Shown here piece after piece: positions 18,795 through 27,666 of a stretch of 64,000 nt of DNA. The position numbers and the translations under genes were made by a program. Position 1 is the first letter of the stretch. Every line of letters begins with the position of its first letter. The DNA comes from Pseudomonas sp. UBA6562 (GTDB taxonomy: Bacteria; Pseudomonadota; Gammaproteobacteria; Pseudomonadales; Pseudomonadaceae), in the NCBI RefSeq assembly GCF_002434265.1, contig NZ_DJJS01000006.1, positions 806,001 to 870,000 of the forward strand. Direction: 5' to 3'. Under the pieces are notes generated by a model that was given only the letters and a program-made list of their open reading frames with translations, had not been told where the DNA came from and did not search any database.

Positions 18795-20978
18795 ATGCCT
18801 AACGACGACCTCTCTCTGCTTCTCAACTCCCTCAACGACGCCCAGCGCCAGGCCGTAGCGGCCAAGGTCGGGCGGCAATTGGTGCTGGCCGGCGCCGGCT
18901 CCGGGAAAACCCGCGTGCTGGTGCATCGCATCGCCTGGTTGATCCAGGTCGAGCACGCCTCGCCGCATTCGATCCTGTCGGTGACCTTCACCAACAAGGC
19001 CGCCGCCGAAATGCGCCAGCGGATCGAACAGCTGATGGGTATCAACCCGGCCGGCATGTGGGTCGGCACCTTCCACGGCCTGGCCCACCGCCTGCTGCGC
19101 GCGCACTGGCAGGAAGCGCGCCTGGCGCAGAACTTCCAGATCCTCGACAGCGACGACCAGCAACGCCTGGTCAAGCGGGTGATGCGCGAACTGGGCCTGG
19201 AAGAGCAGAAATGGCCCGCGCGCCAGGCGCAGTGGTTCATCAACGGGCAGAAGGACGAAGGCCTGCGCCCGCAACACATCCAGGCCGGCGGCGACCTGTT
19301 CCTGGCCACCATGCGCGAGGTCTACACCGCCTACGAGCTGGCCTGCGAGCGCGCCGGGGTCATCGACTTCGCCGAGCTGCTGCTGCGCGCCCTCGACCTG
19401 TGGCGCGACAACCCCAGCCTGCTGCAGCACTACCAGCGGCGCTTCCGTCACCTGCTGGTGGACGAGTTCCAGGACACCAACGCCGTGCAGTACGCCTGGC
19501 TGCGCCTGCTGGCCAAGGGCGGCGACAGCCTCATGGCGGTGGGCGACGACGACCAGTCGATCTACGGCTGGCGCGGCGCCAAGATCGAGAACATCCACCA
19601 GTACACCGCCGACTTCCCCGACGCCGAGCTGATCCGCCTGGAGCAGAACTACCGCTCCACCGGCGGCATCCTCAAAGCCGCCAACGCCCTGATCGTCAAC
19701 AACAGCGGGCGTCTGGGCAAAGAGCTGTGGACCGACATGGGCGAAGGCGAGCCGCTGACCCTGTACGCCGCCTACAACGAGCACGACGAAGCGCGCTACG
19801 TGGTCGAGACCATCGAGAGCATCATCAAGCAGGGCAGCAAGCGCAACGACATCGCCATCCTCTACCGCTCCAACGCCCAGTCGCGGGTGCTCGAAGAGGC
19901 GCTGCTGCGCGAGCGCATCCCCTACCGCATCTACGGCGGCCAGCGCTTCTTCGAGCGCGCCGAGATCAAGAACGCCATGGCCTACCTGCGCCTGCTCGAA
20001 GGCCGTGGCAACGATGCGGCGCTGGAGCGGGTGATCAACGTGCCGCCGCGCGGCATCGGCGAGAAGACCGTCGAGGCCATCCGCGAACACGCCCGCCACA
20101 GCCAGGTGTCGATGTGGGAGGCCATGTGCCAACTGCTCGCCGGCAAGGGCCTCAAGGGCCGCGCGGCCGGCGCCCTGGGCGCCTTCATCGAGCTGCTCGA
20201 GCAACTGGCGGCGAAAGTGGCCGACATGCCGCTGTACCTGATGACGCAAACGGTCATCGAGCAGTCCGGGCTGATCGTCTATCACCAGGAAGAGAAAGGC
20301 GAAAAGGGCCAGGCACGGGTGGAAAACCTCGAGGAACTGGTCAGCGCGGCGCGCAACTTCGTGCCCAGCGCCGAAGACGCCGAACTCACCGAGCTGTCGG
20401 CCTTCCTCGGCCACGCGTCGCTGGAGGCCGGCGACGCCCAGGCCGAAGAGCACGAAGACAGCGTGCAGCTGATGACCCTGCACAGCGCCAAGGGCCTGGA
20501 ATTCCCCCATGTGTTCCTGGTGGGCCTGGAAGAAGGCCTGTTCCCGCACAAGATGAGCCTGGAAGAGCCGGGGCGCCTGGAAGAGGAACGCCGCCTGGCC
20601 TATGTGGGCATCACCCGGGCCATGCGCCAGCTGGTGATGACCTACGCCGAGACCCGCCGGTTGTATGGCAGCGAAACCTACAACAAGGTGTCGCGCTTCG
20701 TACGCGAAATTCCGCCTGGGCTGGTGCAGGAAGTGCGTCTGTCGAATTCGGTCAGCCGCCCTTTCGGTGCCACCGCCACGCCGGCCAGCAGCCTGTTCGC
20801 CAACGCCAGCATTCCGCAGACCGCCTTCACCCTGGGTCAGCGCGTGCAGCACTCGGTGTTCGGCGAGGGCGTCATCCTCAACTTCGAGGGTTCCGGTGCC
20901 CAGGCGCGGGTGCAGGTCAACTTCGACGAAGGCAGCAAATGGCTGATGTTGGGCTACGCCAAACTCGAGCCGGTCTGA
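18795..20978 (+). CDS. uvrD: UvrD, DNA helicase II
   Basis: Superfamily 1A 3'-to-5' DNA helicase used in nucleotide excision and mismatch repair. The protein is 727 residues, normal for UvrD. Seen in order: Walker A AGAGSGKT (32-39), motif Ia TFTNKAAAEM, motif II DEFQDTN, motif III GDDDQSIYGWRGA, motif V LHSAKGLEF and motif VI YVGITRA. The C-terminal UvrD tail with a Tudor-like fold (GQRVQHSVFGEGVILN) is complete. It stands alone between the RpiR regulator and the Tim44-like gene; no clear terminator follows. Confidence 0.96.
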   Translation: MPNDDLSLLLNSLNDAQRQAVAAKVGRQLVLAGAGSGKTRVLVHRIAWLIQVEHASPHSILSVTFTNKAAAEMRQRIEQLMGINPAGMWVGTFHGLAHRLLRAHWQEARLAQNFQILDSDDQQRLVKRVMRELGLEEQKWPARQAQWFINGQKDEGLRPQHIQAGGDLFLATMREVYTAYELACERAGVIDFAELLLRALDLWRDNPSLLQHYQRRFRHLLVDEFQDTNAVQYAWLRLLAKGGDSLMAVGDDDQSIYGWRGAKIENIHQYTADFPDAELIRLEQNYRSTGGILKAANALIVNNSGRLGKELWTDMGEGEPLTLYAAYNEHDEARYVVETIESIIKQGSKRNDIAILYRSNAQSRVLEEALLRERIPYRIYGGQRFFERAEIKNAMAYLRLLEGRGNDAALERVINVPPRGIGEKTVEAIREHARHSQVSMWEAMCQLLAGKGLKGRAAGALGAFIELLEQLAAKVADMPLYLMTQTVIEQSGLIVYHQEEKGEKGQARVENLEELVSAARNFVPSAEDAELTELSAFLGHASLEAGDAQAEEHEDSVQLMTLHSAKGLEFPHVFLVGLEEGLFPHKMSLEEPGRLEEERRLAYVGITRAMRQLVMTYAETRRLYGSETYNKVSRFVREIPPGLVQEVRLSNSVSRPFGATATPASSLFANASIPQTAFTLGQRVQHSVFGEGVILNFEGSGAQARVQVNFDEGSKWLMLGYAKLEPV

Positions 20979-21132
20979 TCGGATGACGGGGGCTGAGGAG
21001 TTTTCCTACGCCCCTGTCAGATTGGCCTTTCATAGATTTAGGCAAAAGCTCGTAACACTCCGGCGCTGGTCAGCGGTCTAGCAACCTGTGCACCATTCGC
21101 GCGTGCAATCCACAAGACGGGAAATCCCACTT

Positions 21133-21981
21133 ATGCAACGTTTTCTTAGCATCGCCTTGGCCCTGTGCCTTGGCCTGACGCTGAGCGTCGATGCCAACGC
21201 CAAGCGGTTCGGCGGCGGCAAGAGCTCAGGCGCCGCGCCCATGCACCAGACTCGCCAGGCAGCCCCTGCCTCGCCTGCTCCAGGTGCCGCAGCCACCGCA
21301 CCAGGCCGCGCCCCTGCGGCGGCCAGCGGCGCTTCGCGCTGGCTCGGCCCTCTGGCCGGTATCGCCGCCGGCGGCCTGCTGGCTTCCATGTTCATGGGTG
21401 ATGGCTTCCAGGGCATGCAGCTGTTCGACATCCTGATCATGGGCCTGATCGCCTTCCTGGTGTTCCGCTTCATCGCCGCCCGCCGCCGCAAGCAGCAGGC
21501 CGACATGGCCCCTGCCGGCCACGCGCCGTACCAGCGCGAAGCGCACCAGCCCGTACAGCAGCCTACCTTCGGTGGTGGCAGCGCCGCCCCGGCGCCGACG
21601 ATCAACGCCCCGGCCTGGTTCAACGAAGCCAGCTTCCTGGCCGCTGCCCGCTCGCATTTCCAGACCTTGCAGCAGCATTGGGACGGCAACGAGATGGACA
21701 AGATCGCCGAGTTCGTCACCCCGCAACTGCTCGAGTCGCTCAAGCGTGAACGCGCCAGCGAAGCCGAGGGCTTCAAGTCGACCTACATCGACGACCTCGA
21801 CGTGCAGCTCGACGGTGTCGACGACCGTGCCGACATGACCATCGCCACCCTGACCTTCCGTGGCGTGGCCAAGACCTCGCGCTTCGAGCAGGGCGAGGCG
21901 TTCAGCGAAAGCTGGCACATGCAGCGCGCACAGGGCGAAAACCAGCCTTGGCTGCTCGCCGGTATCCGCCAGAACGGCTGA
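21133..21981 (+). CDS. Tim44-like domain membrane protein
   Basis: Protein of 282 residues. An N-terminal signal or anchor (residues 1-22) is followed by an Ala/Pro-rich stretch, two hydrophobic segments (about 74-92 and 98-116, ending RFIAARRRKQQ), and a C-terminal Tim44-like domain from about residue 155 (WFNEASFLAAARSHFQTLQQHWD). Such proteins are widespread in Pseudomonas; the function is not known. ATG at 21133 is preferred because it opens directly on the signal peptide. A strong terminator follows the stop codon. Confidence 0.87.
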   Translation: MQRFLSIALALCLGLTLSVDANAKRFGGGKSSGAAPMHQTRQAAPASPAPGAAATAPGRAPAAASGASRWLGPLAGIAAGGLLASMFMGDGFQGMQLFDILIMGLIAFLVFRFIAARRRKQQADMAPAGHAPYQREAHQPVQQPTFGGGSAAPAPTINAPAWFNEASFLAAARSHFQTLQQHWDGNEMDKIAEFVTPQLLESLKRERASEAEGFKSTYIDDLDVQLDGVDDRADMTIATLTFRGVAKTSRFEQGEAFSESWHMQRAQGENQPWLLAGIRQNG

Positions 21982-21998
21982 TCCAGAGCGCTCCACAC

Positions 21999-22030
21999 AA
22001 AACCCCCGGGTCGCTCCCGGGGGTTTTTTG
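21999..22030 (+). terminator. Rho-independent terminator after the Tim44-like gene
   Basis: AACCCCCGGG and TCCCGGGGGTT form a GC-rich hairpin directly followed by TTTTT, 18 bp after the stop codon. Confidence 0.92.
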
Positions 22031-22097
22031 CTTTAAGCCCAGCGGGTGACTAGGGTATAACCCGCTGCATTGCCAACCAGGTTAGAGGATGTAAACC

Positions 22098-22505
22098 GTG
22101 GAAGAAGTGATCGAACAGCTCCGTGAAGCCAACGAGCCCGTGCCCGTGCCCCTGGAGCTTCCCGACGAAGACCAGCTGGTCGAAATCGAAGAACAACTGT
22201 TCATCAACATTCCTTTCGTGTTCAAGGAATTCCTGCTGCACGTCAGCGACGTGGTCTATGGCTCCCTGGAGCCGGTCACCGTCACCGACCCGCAGTCGCA
22301 CACCTACCTGCCCGACGTGGCCTCCAATGCCTGGGATATCGGCGTGCCGCGTGAGCTCATCCCGCTGTGCCAGGACGGGGACGACTACTACTGCGTGGAA
22401 GAAGACGGCACCGTGGTGCTGTGGAGCGGCGAAGAGGAACTGGTCCTCGAAGAGAGCTGGGAGTCGGTCTGGCACTGGGCGCGGGACGTCTGGCTGGAAA
22501 GCTGA
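22098..22505 (+). CDS. SMI1/KNR4 family protein
   Basis: Acidic cytoplasmic protein of 135 residues with the SMI1/KNR4 fold (FVFKEFLLHVSDVVYGSLEPV and a DYYCVEEDGTVVLWSGEEE strand pair). The superfamily includes many immunity proteins of toxin systems, but this copy sits among housekeeping genes and no toxin gene is next to it. The start is GTG at 22098, with AGAGGAT ten bases upstream. A promoter-like TATAAC lies about 40 bp upstream. Function unknown. Confidence 0.85.
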   Translation: MEEVIEQLREANEPVPVPLELPDEDQLVEIEEQLFINIPFVFKEFLLHVSDVVYGSLEPVTVTDPQSHTYLPDVASNAWDIGVPRELIPLCQDGDDYYCVEEDGTVVLWSGEEELVLEESWESVWHWARDVWLES

Positions 22506-22521
22506 TACCCGGCAGCATGAA

Positions 22522-22546
22522 GAAGGCCCCGTATCACGGGGCCTTC
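22522..22546. terminator. Bidirectional hairpin between convergent genes
   Basis: GAAGGCCCCG (22522-22531) and CGGGGCCTTC (22537-22546) form a perfect 10-bp stem with a five-base loop, between the SMI1/KNR4 gene and the convergent antiporter gene, seven bases before the latter's stop codon. There is no long T-run in either direction. Confidence 0.75.
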
Positions 22547-22553
22547 GTGCCTC

Positions 22554-24317
22554 TCAGGAGTGGGACTGGTCGCGGTTGTTCTCCAGCGTCTCCAGCAAGG
22601 CGATCTGCATGCGCGTGTGCACGCGGATGAACCAGCGCCACAGCACCGCCACCACCACGGCCGCCACCACTGCGATGATCAGCAGCAGCTCGCTGGTCGG
22701 CAGAATGCTGGCCGACAGCGCCGAGAGCAGGAAGAAGATCACCAGCAACGACAGCAGCGGAATGACCTCGGCGACGACCCGCCGCACCCGCTGGGTATGC
22801 CGCCCCGCCATGTCGGGCGTGACGCCCATTTCCGCCAGCAGCATCGACAGCGCCTTGAGCTTGCGGTACGCGGCGATCAGGAACGGCAGCGACAGCAGCA
22901 GCGCCGCGCCCCAGATCAGCCCCTTCTGCTGCCCGACATCGCTCACCCACTGGCTAAGCCACAGGCCCAGGCGGTTGGCGAAGTAGCCGCCGCTGAAGAA
23001 GATGGCGATCACCAACGCCAGGTTCACCCCCACCTGCAACAGGATGCGCCGGATCATCGCCGCCAACATCGCGCCCTCGCCCTGCGGCTGGATGCTGCGC
23101 AGCCACTCGCCATACAGCGACAGCACCCGGCCGAGACGTTTGGGCATCGCCCTGCCCAGCTTCAGCGACAACGGGTCGGCGGCGCGGATCAGGTACGGCG
23201 TGAGCAAGGTGGTGATGGCCGATACCGCTACGGCCACCGGGTAGAGGAAGTCGCTGGTCACTTGGAGTGTCATCCCCAGCGCCGCGATGATGAAGGAAAA
23301 CTCGCCGATCTGAGACAGGCCCATGCCCACCCGCAGCGAGGTGCGGCCATCGTTGCCGGCGATGAACGCGCCCATGCCGCACGACAGCATCTTGCCGAGC
23401 ACCACCGCACAGGTGATGACCACGATGGGCCAGGCGTAGTCGACCAGCACTTGCGGGTCGATCATCAGGCCGATGGCGACGAAGAAGATCGCGCTGAACA
23501 GGTCGCGCACCGGCTCGATCAGCCGTTCGATCTTCAGCAGCTGGCGCGACTCGGCCATGATCGCGCCGATCAGGAAGGCGCCCAGCACCATGCTGTATTC
23601 GAGTTTGACCACCAGCAGGCAGAAGCCGAAGCACAGGCCCAGCACGGTGATCAGCAGCATTTCGTTGCTTTCGAACTTGGCCACGTAGGCCAGCAGGCGC
23701 GGCACCAGCAGGATGCCGATGACCAGCGCCACGACCATGAACAGCGACAGCTTGCCGACCGTGGAGAACACCTCGCCCGAGCTGACCGTGCCGCTGACGG
23801 CGATGCCCGACAGCAAGGCGATGATGCCGATGCCGAGAATGTCTTCGACGATCAGCACACCGAAGATCAGTTGCGCGAAGCGCTCGTTCTTCATCTTCAG
23901 GTCGTTGAGCGCCTTGACGATGATGGTGGTCGAAGAGATCGCCAGGATGGCGCCGAGGAACAGCGAATCCATGGTGCTCCAGCCGAACCAGCGGCCGATC
24001 TCGAAACCGATCCAGATCATCAGGACGATTTCCAGAAACGCTGCGATGAACGCCGTGGCGCCCACCCTGAACAGCTTGCGCAGGCTGAACTCGAGCCCTA
24101 AGCAGAACATCAGGAAGATCACCCCCAGTTCGGCCAGGATCTTGATGGTGTCTTCGTCGTGGATCAGGCCGAAGGGCGGGGTGTGCGGTCCGATGATGAA
24201 GCCGGCGACGATGTAGCCGAGCACCACCGGTTGCTTGAGCCGGTGGAACAGGATCGTCACTACCCCGGCGACCAGCATGATCACCGCCAGATCCTGGATG
24301 AAGCTGATGGCATGCAT
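22554..24317 (-). CDS. CPA2-family monovalent cation:proton antiporter (Kef-type)
   Basis: Inner-membrane antiporter of 587 residues. About 13 hydrophobic helices in the first 400 residues form the Na_H_Exchanger domain (GYIVAGFIIGPHTPPFG, LGVIFLMFCLGLEFSLRKL, VGMGLSQIGEFSFIIAALG). Instead of a cytoplasmic TrkA-N domain, the C-terminal 160 residues carry further hydrophobic segments, which is unlike KefB/KefC. ATG at 24317 follows an AAGGAGAACC ribosome site. The ion is not known; K+/H+ exchange is the family default. The upstream gap of 309 bp to the thioesterase start holds the divergent promoters and nothing else that I can name. Confidence 0.9.
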   Translation of the reverse strand: MHAISFIQDLAVIMLVAGVVTILFHRLKQPVVLGYIVAGFIIGPHTPPFGLIHDEDTIKILAELGVIFLMFCLGLEFSLRKLFRVGATAFIAAFLEIVLMIWIGFEIGRWFGWSTMDSLFLGAILAISSTTIIVKALNDLKMKNERFAQLIFGVLIVEDILGIGIIALLSGIAVSGTVSSGEVFSTVGKLSLFMVVALVIGILLVPRLLAYVAKFESNEMLLITVLGLCFGFCLLVVKLEYSMVLGAFLIGAIMAESRQLLKIERLIEPVRDLFSAIFFVAIGLMIDPQVLVDYAWPIVVITCAVVLGKMLSCGMGAFIAGNDGRTSLRVGMGLSQIGEFSFIIAALGMTLQVTSDFLYPVAVAVSAITTLLTPYLIRAADPLSLKLGRAMPKRLGRVLSLYGEWLRSIQPQGEGAMLAAMIRRILLQVGVNLALVIAIFFSGGYFANRLGLWLSQWVSDVGQQKGLIWGAALLLSLPFLIAAYRKLKALSMLLAEMGVTPDMAGRHTQRVRRVVAEVIPLLSLLVIFFLLSALSASILPTSELLLIIAVVAAVVVAVLWRWFIRVHTRMQIALLETLENNRDQSHS

Positions 24318-24626
24318 GGCGTGGTTCTCCTTGTTCGATGCACGAAACCGGTCCCAGCGCTGCCCAGGCCATGGGCGATGCCGAGTACAAAGTGTTCTGG
24401 GAATGGTAAGCCCATGTTGCATGGGCGCAGTCAGGGTAACATCGCACCCTGCCGCGAACGGCCGGTGCAATATGCCGAAACAGATCGCTTGCCCAGGGCC
24501 TTTGAAAGGCCGGGCGTGACGCGCCCGTGACGCCCAGCGTCCGGTATCAGAATCCACACGATGAAGGGGAAGCCTGTGCCTTCGACTACACCGCCCCGAT
24601 CCACGCAACCCCCTCAAGAGCCGCTT

Positions 24627-25112
24627 ATGGAACCTGGAAACGCCCAGTTGACGATGACTGTCCTGATGACACCGGACATGGCCAACTTCTCCGGCAACGT
24701 CCACGGCGGCACGCTGCTCAAGTATCTCGACGAAGTGGCCTACGCCTGCGCCAGCCGCTATGCCGGCAGCTATGTGGTGACCTTGTCGGTGGACCAGGTG
24801 ATCTTCCGCGAGCCGGTGCACGTCGGTGAGCTGGTGACCTTCCTGGCCTCGGTCAACTACACCGGCAACACGTCCATGGAAGTGGGGATCAAGGTGGTGA
24901 CCGAGAACATCCGCCAGCGCTCGGTGCGCCATTCCAACAGCTGCTTCTTCACCATGGTCGCGGTCGACGACCAGCGCCGCCCGGTGCCGGTGCCGCCCCG
25001 CCAGCCCCAGGACAGCGAAAGCAAGCGGCGTTTCCTGCAAGGCCAGCAGCGCCGACAGATCCGCCAGGAACTGGAGCAGCGCTACAAAGACCTGAAAACC
25101 GACGGCGTTTAA
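24627..25112 (+). CDS. Acyl-CoA thioesterase (hotdog fold)
   Basis: Cytosolic thioesterase of 161 residues, YciA/BACH type, hydrolysing acyl-CoA to free acid and CoA. The hotdog signature NFSGNVHGGTLLKYLDEVAYA is clear (about residues 17-37), with the conserved asparagine and aspartate. The C-terminal tail is basic and helical (RRFLQGQQRRQIRQELEQRY). ATG at 24627 with AAGAG upstream gives the usual N-terminus; an in-frame ATG at 24561 is an alternative. It is convergent with pdxY, with a four-base overlap of the ends. Confidence 0.92.
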   Translation: MEPGNAQLTMTVLMTPDMANFSGNVHGGTLLKYLDEVAYACASRYAGSYVVTLSVDQVIFREPVHVGELVTFLASVNYTGNTSMEVGIKVVTENIRQRSVRHSNSCFFTMVAVDDQRRPVPVPPRQPQDSESKRRFLQGQQRRQIRQELEQRYKDLKTDGV

Positions 25113-25981
25113 ACCGCCAGCGGCGTGGCCTCGAAGCGCACCCGCGGGTGGGCGATGCGGTCCTGGGCGCGCACCAGTTGCAGCTCGTAGCTGGCGCAGG
25201 CCTGGGTTTCCAAGAGCACTTCGTGCACGGCCGAAGCGGCGAACTCGAAGGCCTGCACCCAAGAGTCGCCGAGCAGCACGCGGGCCAGGAACAGGCCCGA
25301 GGTCAAGTCGCCCACGCCCACCGGCTGGCGCGGGAAGGCCAACAGCGGCCGGCGCAGGTGCCAGGTGTGCTCGGCGGTCACCAGCAGCATCTCGAAGGCA
25401 TCGGCGGCGCGCCCTGGATAGGCCAGGTGCTTGACCAGCACCACCTGGGGGCCGCGCGCCAGCAGGCTGCGGGCCATGCCGACGCAGTCTTCCAGGGATT
25501 GCGCACGGCGGCCGCAGAAAGTGTCCAGTTCCAGTTGGTTGGGGCACAGGATGTCGGCCTTGGCCAAGGCATGCTCCAGCAGGAAGTCGCTGACCGCCGC
25601 CGGCACACTGCAGCCCTTCTCCGCATGGCCCATCACCGGGTCGCACAGGTACAGCGCCTTGGGGTTGCTGGCCTTGATGCGCTCGACCCCGGCCAGGATT
25701 GCCCGGCCCTGCTCGGCGCTGCCCAGGTAGCCCGACAGCACGGCATCGCATTCGCCCAGCTCGCCGATGGCGCTGATGCCTTCCACAAGCGCCGGAATCT
25801 GCGCCGGCGCCAGCACTTCCCCGGCCCACTGGCCATACTGCGTGTGGTTGGAGAACTGCACGGTGTTGAGCGGCCAGACGTTCACCCCCAGGCGCTGCAT
25901 CGGGAACACCGCCGCGCTGTTGCCAGCGTGGCCGAACACGACGTGGGACTGGATGGCGAGCAGATGCGGTGTACGTTTCAT
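25109..25981 (-). CDS. pdxY: PdxY, pyridoxal kinase
   Basis: Ribokinase-superfamily enzyme that phosphorylates pyridoxal to PLP in vitamin B6 salvage. The protein is 290 residues, normal for PdxY. The N-terminus LLAIQSHVVFGHAGNSAAVFP, the NHTQYG substrate loop, CDPVMGH and the anion-hole region PVGVGDLTSGLFLARVLLG (with the catalytic aspartate) are intact. The start at 25979-25981 is chosen because the protein begins MKRTPHLLAIQ there; 19 extra upstream codons have no support. Its end overlaps the thioesterase stop. Confidence 0.94.
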   Translation of the reverse strand: MKRTPHLLAIQSHVVFGHAGNSAAVFPMQRLGVNVWPLNTVQFSNHTQYGQWAGEVLAPAQIPALVEGISAIGELGECDAVLSGYLGSAEQGRAILAGVERIKASNPKALYLCDPVMGHAEKGCSVPAAVSDFLLEHALAKADILCPNQLELDTFCGRRAQSLEDCVGMARSLLARGPQVVLVKHLAYPGRAADAFEMLLVTAEHTWHLRRPLLAFPRQPVGVGDLTSGLFLARVLLGDSWVQAFEFAASAVHEVLLETQACASYELQLVRAQDRIAHPRVRFEATPLAV

Positions 25982-26095
25982 GCAGGGATTTCCAAAACGG
26001 TGAGGATTCGCGCCGCGCAGTATGAACCCCAAGACCACCTGTACGACAGGCCGGCGACGCAGTTAAGCTGCGCCGTCCCGTTTGGAGCCGAGCCC

Positions 26096-26500
26096 ATGTT
26101 GACCCTGGAAAACCTTTTCGTCCTGATGCTGCTGGCCAGCGCCGGCGCGTGGATCTGGCACAACCACGGGCTGCGGGAAAAAGCGCTGGAACGGGTCAAG
26201 CAGCATTGCGCCAAGCTCGACCTGGAACTGCTCGACGATGCCGTGGCGCTCAAGCGCATCGGTTTCGCCCGCGACGCCAAGGGCAGAAAACGCCTGGCGC
26301 GCATCTACAACTTCGAATTCACCGTGACCGGCGAGCAACGCCATCCGGGGGTGGTCACGCAGTTCGGTGCCCACACGATGCAGATCGAGCTGGCGCCCTA
26401 CCCCTTCGATACCCAAACGCCGCCCAGCAGCGTGCCCAAAGCCGACAACGTCGTGGAGATGCAGCAGTGGCGTCGCCAGCACGACCGCTGGCAGCCCTGA
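26096..26500 (+). CDS. DUF3301 family membrane-anchored protein
   Basis: Protein of 134 residues, with one N-terminal transmembrane segment (about residues 5-22, NLFVLMLLASAGAWIW) followed by a basic soluble part (KRIGFARDAKGRKRLARIYNFEFT). This layout is that of DUF3301, a gamma-proteobacterial family of unknown role. The start is taken at ATG 26096, with GGAG upstream. It is convergent with the cobW1 gene; only three bases separate their stops. Confidence 0.85.
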   Translation: MLTLENLFVLMLLASAGAWIWHNHGLREKALERVKQHCAKLDLELLDDAVALKRIGFARDAKGRKRLARIYNFEFTVTGEQRHPGVVTQFGAHTMQIELAPYPFDTQTPPSSVPKADNVVEMQQWRRQHDRWQP

Positions 26501-26503
26501 GGG

Positions 26504-27472
26504 TTACGGTAGCAGGCAGACGGTGAAGGCCCGGGTCAGACATTCGGCATCTTGGGGCTGATCGAAAATCAGCTCGAGGCGGGTGTCGTTGCGCCAGTGG
26601 CTGGTCTGCCAATTGACAGGGTCGGGCGCCAAGCCGTTGCAGGATGTCCATCCAGCCTCGCTGTGGATAACCCCCTTGGCGCGTTTCCAAGGCTGTCGTT
26701 CGAGCATGGCCCGAATACGTTCGCTGGAAAACTGCCGGCTCGGGTGCCAACGCCAGCCTATGCTCCAACCGCCCTCGCCTGCGGAAGTCTGCACGATAGG
26801 GTTGTGGATATCTCTCCACAGCGTGCCCCTACCCGGAGCATTATCCACAGCCGCATCGAATGCCGAATTCGCAGCAGAATGAATCGATTCCGCAAAAGGC
26901 AGGTTGTGGAAAACCATCTCCCCATGATTTGTCCACAACCTCTCTATCTCAGGCAGCTCAGCAGTTATCAACAGCCGCTGCGAATCACCCACAGCGTCCG
27001 ACTTGTTGATAACTAGTAAACCGGCTTCGCCCAGCGCCTGCGCATGGACCTCTGGCAAGGGTTCGTCCCGTGCCAATGCCTGCGCATCCAGCACCATGAC
27101 CATCGGCTGAACCGCCAGCACGCCGCGCCAAGGCGCCTGGCGCAGCTGCTCCAGCAATTGCAGGGGATGGCCAAGGCCGGAGGGCTCGATGAACAGCCGG
27201 TGTGGCTTGATGCGCCTTAAAAGCCGCCCCAAACCGACCTGGAACGGCACACCGTTGACACAGCACAGGCATCCGCCCGCCACTTCCGCGATTTGCAGCC
27301 CTGGCTCGTCGCGGCTGAGCAAGGCGGCGTCCAGCCCCACTTGGCCAAACTCGTTGATCAACACCGCCCAACGCTCCTGCGCCGGACGCTGCGCCAACAG
27401 GCAGCGCAGCACGCTGGTCTTGCCGGCGCCCAAAGGGCCGGCGATGAGATGGGTAGGAATGTTCTGGAGCAT
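26504..27472 (-). CDS. CobW/COG0523 family GTPase (cobW1), zinc-related
   Basis: G3E-family P-loop GTPase of 322 residues, expected to act as a metallochaperone in zinc starvation. Walker A is GPLGAGKTS (residues 12-20), the metal-binding CxCC motif is CLCC (68-71), and the guanine-specificity motif is NKSD. The C-terminal domain is shorter and more divergent than in cobW2. It is the last gene of the cobW2-DUF1826-cobW1 operon that starts at a Zur-like box. Its reading frame carries many DnaA-box-like sequences (TGTGGATAA/TTATCCACA), which is unusual for this family's coding region. Confidence 0.88.
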   Translation of the reverse strand: MLQNIPTHLIAGPLGAGKTSVLRCLLAQRPAQERWAVLINEFGQVGLDAALLSRDEPGLQIAEVAGGCLCCVNGVPFQVGLGRLLRRIKPHRLFIEPSGLGHPLQLLEQLRQAPWRGVLAVQPMVMVLDAQALARDEPLPEVHAQALGEAGLLVINKSDAVGDSQRLLITAELPEIERLWTNHGEMVFHNLPFAESIHSAANSAFDAAVDNAPGRGTLWRDIHNPIVQTSAGEGGWSIGWRWHPSRQFSSERIRAMLERQPWKRAKGVIHSEAGWTSCNGLAPDPVNWQTSHWRNDTRLELIFDQPQDAECLTRAFTVCLLP

Positions 27473-27666
27473 GGTCGCAGCCGTGGATAAAGTTATCCCC
27501 AACTATGGCGGATCATGCCAGCCAGTCAAGACTTAGCAGCAAACGGCGTTCGCCCACAGAGGTATCGGGCGATCTGTGGATAATTCCATGCCCTTCATTT
27601 CCCTGGAATTTTTCGCCTTTGAGGATGGCTACATCGCCTGTACACAGCCTCTGAATCTTATCCACA
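26662..27666. repeat. Cluster of DnaA-box-like 9-mers
   Basis: Four perfect boxes (26662-26670, 26841-26849, 27575-27583, 27658-27666) and seven with one mismatch (26803, 26905, 26929, 26965, 27004, 27482, 27493) lie in 1005 bases spanning cobW1, the 40-bp gap and the DUF1826 gene. Both orientations are used. A perfect box is expected about once per 131 kb of random sequence counting both strands. Confidence 0.8.

Noticed and set aside
24318..25829. Upstream extension of the antiporter frame through pdxY
   Set aside because: It is the pdxY gene in a shifted frame plus intergenic DNA; ATG at 24317 has AAGGAG and a membrane-type N-terminus.
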